From JAICKM01 sp035693165 (GTDB lineage: Bacteria > Chloroflexota > Chloroflexia > QHBQ01 > JAICKM01): a stretch of DNA of 5,425 nucleotides. Below, piece after piece: positions 4,881-5,425 of the stretch. The notes beneath the pieces were generated by a model. The model was not told the origin of the DNA and ran no database searches. It saw only the letters and a program-made list of their open reading frames with translations. The translations under genes were made by a program, and so were the position numbers. The number at the start of each line of letters is the position of its first letter. Position 1 is the stretch's first letter. Where the stretch lies: contig DASSGZ010000509.1 of assembly GCA_035693165.1 (NCBI GenBank), forward strand, positions 1 through 5,425. Reading direction: 5' to 3'.

Positions 4881-4947
4881 TGCCTGCGCGCCCAGAGGCT
4901 CAAGCCTCCGGCTACTGGTGCGCAGGCCGCCTGCGCGGCCTCTGGCG
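4881..4947. repeat. Palindrome-rich GC segment between divergent promoters
   Basis: Three nested or adjacent inverted repeats are visible. GAGGCT-CA-AGCCTC lies at 4895-4908 and GCGCAGG-CCG-CCTGCGC at 4920-4936. An outer pair CCAGAGGC (4892-4899) with GCCTCTGG (4938-4945) brackets both. Together they can fold as a cruciform with two inner hairpins. It may be a dispersed intergenic repeat or a protein-binding region. Confidence 0.5.
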
Positions 4948-4956
4948 ATGTGTTTG

Positions 4957-4985
4957 TTGCGGAGCTTGCTCGCTTGTGCTATACT
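4957..4985 (+). promoter_or_regulatory. Extended -10 promoter of the DUF2851 gene
   Basis: TTGCGG (4957-4962), a 17-nt spacer that ends with TGC, then TATACT (4980-4985). The TGn extension and the good -10 compensate for a half-matching -35. The inferred start is near 4992, leaving a leader of about 38 nt before the ATG at 5030. Confidence 0.6.
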
Positions 4986-5029
4986 CCGCGTCCAGACCCG
5001 CCCGCCGCTGCTGAAGAGGAGATCCGCCC

Positions 5030-5425
5030 ATGTGCTTGCTCGCGTCCTGTCTCGACGACGAATTGCTGCCCGCCGCGGCGGTCCTGGCCGAGCCGCCCGC
5101 GCCCGTGCTGGGCGAGGCGCTGCCGCTGCAGGAGAAGACGCTGGCGGCGATCTGGAACGCACAGCGCCCGCTGCAAGGCCCCTTCTGGACGACGGCGCAC
5201 GAGCCCGTGGCGATTATCTACCGCGGGCATTGGGCGGGTGGGGCGGGGCCCGACTTTCGCGGCGCTATCGTGGCCTTCGGCGATAACCGCCCCCAGCGCG
5301 GCGACATCGAACTCCACCTGCGCGCCGCCGACTGGTACGCCCACGGCCACCATACCGACCCGGCCTATAATAACGTACTGCTGCATGTGGTCTACAGCCT
5401 GGGTCGGGCGCGCGGCGTCACCCCC
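5030..5425 (+). CDS. DUF2851 family protein, N-terminal part (runs off the right edge)
   Basis: 132 codons are visible from ATG 5030 to the edge without a stop; AGGAG at 5017-5021 lies 8 nt upstream. The recognisable family blocks are LQEKTLAAIWNAQRPL (33-48), GHWAGGAGPDFRGAIV (66-81), GDIELHLRAADWYAHGHH (91-108) and DPAYNNVLLHVVY (110-122), the usual order in DUF2851 proteins. No signal peptide or membrane segment is seen. The function of this family is not known to me. The G-P-D75-F...D92-I-E94-L-H96 arrangement recalls the PD-(D/E)xK nuclease core with His in place of Lys; this is an inference only. Two Cys (C2, C7) lie at the extreme N-terminus before the conserved part. The gene has its own promoter and diverges from the zinc-ribbon gene. 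Confidence 0.85.
   Translation, partial: MCLLASCLDDELLPAAAVLAEPPAPVLGEALPLQEKTLAAIWNAQRPLQGPFWTTAHEPVAIIYRGHWAGGAGPDFRGAIVAFGDNRPQRGDIELHLRAADWYAHGHHTDPAYNNVLLHVVYSLGRARGVTP

Larger units (their letters stand above)
4667..5029. other. 363-bp divergent intergenic region
   Basis: No gene is supported here. In order it holds: the zinc-ribbon ribosome binding site, a leader with a 9-bp stem (4749-4790), the minus-strand promoter (4814-4842), a short A/T-richer stretch, a palindrome-rich GC segment (4881-4947), the plus-strand promoter (4957-4985), and the DUF2851 ribosome binding site AGGAG at 5017-5021. Short open frames crossing it lack ribosome binding sites and recognisable products. Confidence 0.7.

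Noticed and set aside
4979..5386. Minus-strand open frame opposite the DUF2851 gene
   Set aside because: The plus-strand frame has recognisable family blocks, a promoter and a ribosome binding site.

Overview
The window is about two-thirds G+C, tightly packed, and carries six genes, two of them cut by the window edges. The best guess for the source is a Chloroflexota bacterium. That rests on the exported protein with paired 'TGHxLxGxFLxYWxxHGGL...HPENAGTAYEVLLGLLG' repeats, the lipoprotein ending in a 'GDPPCxxSxPPC' module, a DUF2851 protein and a dispersed-looking 'CTGAGCGxAGCGAAGA' repeat. This assignment is inference from remembered family patterns, not from a search.

Left third (1-1832, minus strand): a probable co-directional cluster, read right to left. 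First comes a secreted two-repeat protein with a separate C-terminal domain (1832-825). After a 56-nt gap follows a lipoprotein with a Thr/Pro/Ala-rich linker and a chagasin-like beta domain (768-136). After a 65-nt gap comes the start of a protein with a basic N-terminus and a hydrophobic stretch, leaving through the left edge (70 to <1). Each gap holds a hairpin just ahead of the next ribosome binding site. All three products look exported or membrane-bound, which suggests an envelope-associated cluster, but no partner or substrate can be named.

Middle (1833-3659, plus strand): a divergent promoter region in which both strands show the same TGGTATA core leads into a URO-D superfamily protein (2018-3052). 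It lacks the HemE substrate motif but has a His-x-Cys...Cys site like the zinc site of corrinoid/CoM methyltransferases. A GNAT acetyltransferase (about 3030-3659) overlaps its end and is probably translationally coupled to it.

Convergent gap (3660-3904): two 77-nt units of a palindromic element, 88 nt apart. Their 5' halves are identical, while the core of one 3' arm is inverted relative to the other. This is the most unusual nucleotide-level structure in the window.

Right third (3905-5425): a cytoplasmic multi-zinc-ribbon protein on the minus strand (4666-3905) has a near-consensus sigma70-type promoter and a leader of about 140 nt. It diverges from a DUF2851 protein on the plus strand (5030 to >5425), which has its own extended -10 promoter. 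A palindrome-rich GC segment lies between the two promoters. No tRNA, rRNA, transposase, CRISPR array or phage gene was seen, and I found no clear multi-gene system. The points of interest are the methyltransferase-like zinc site, the repeat with the flipped core, and several small regulatory structures.
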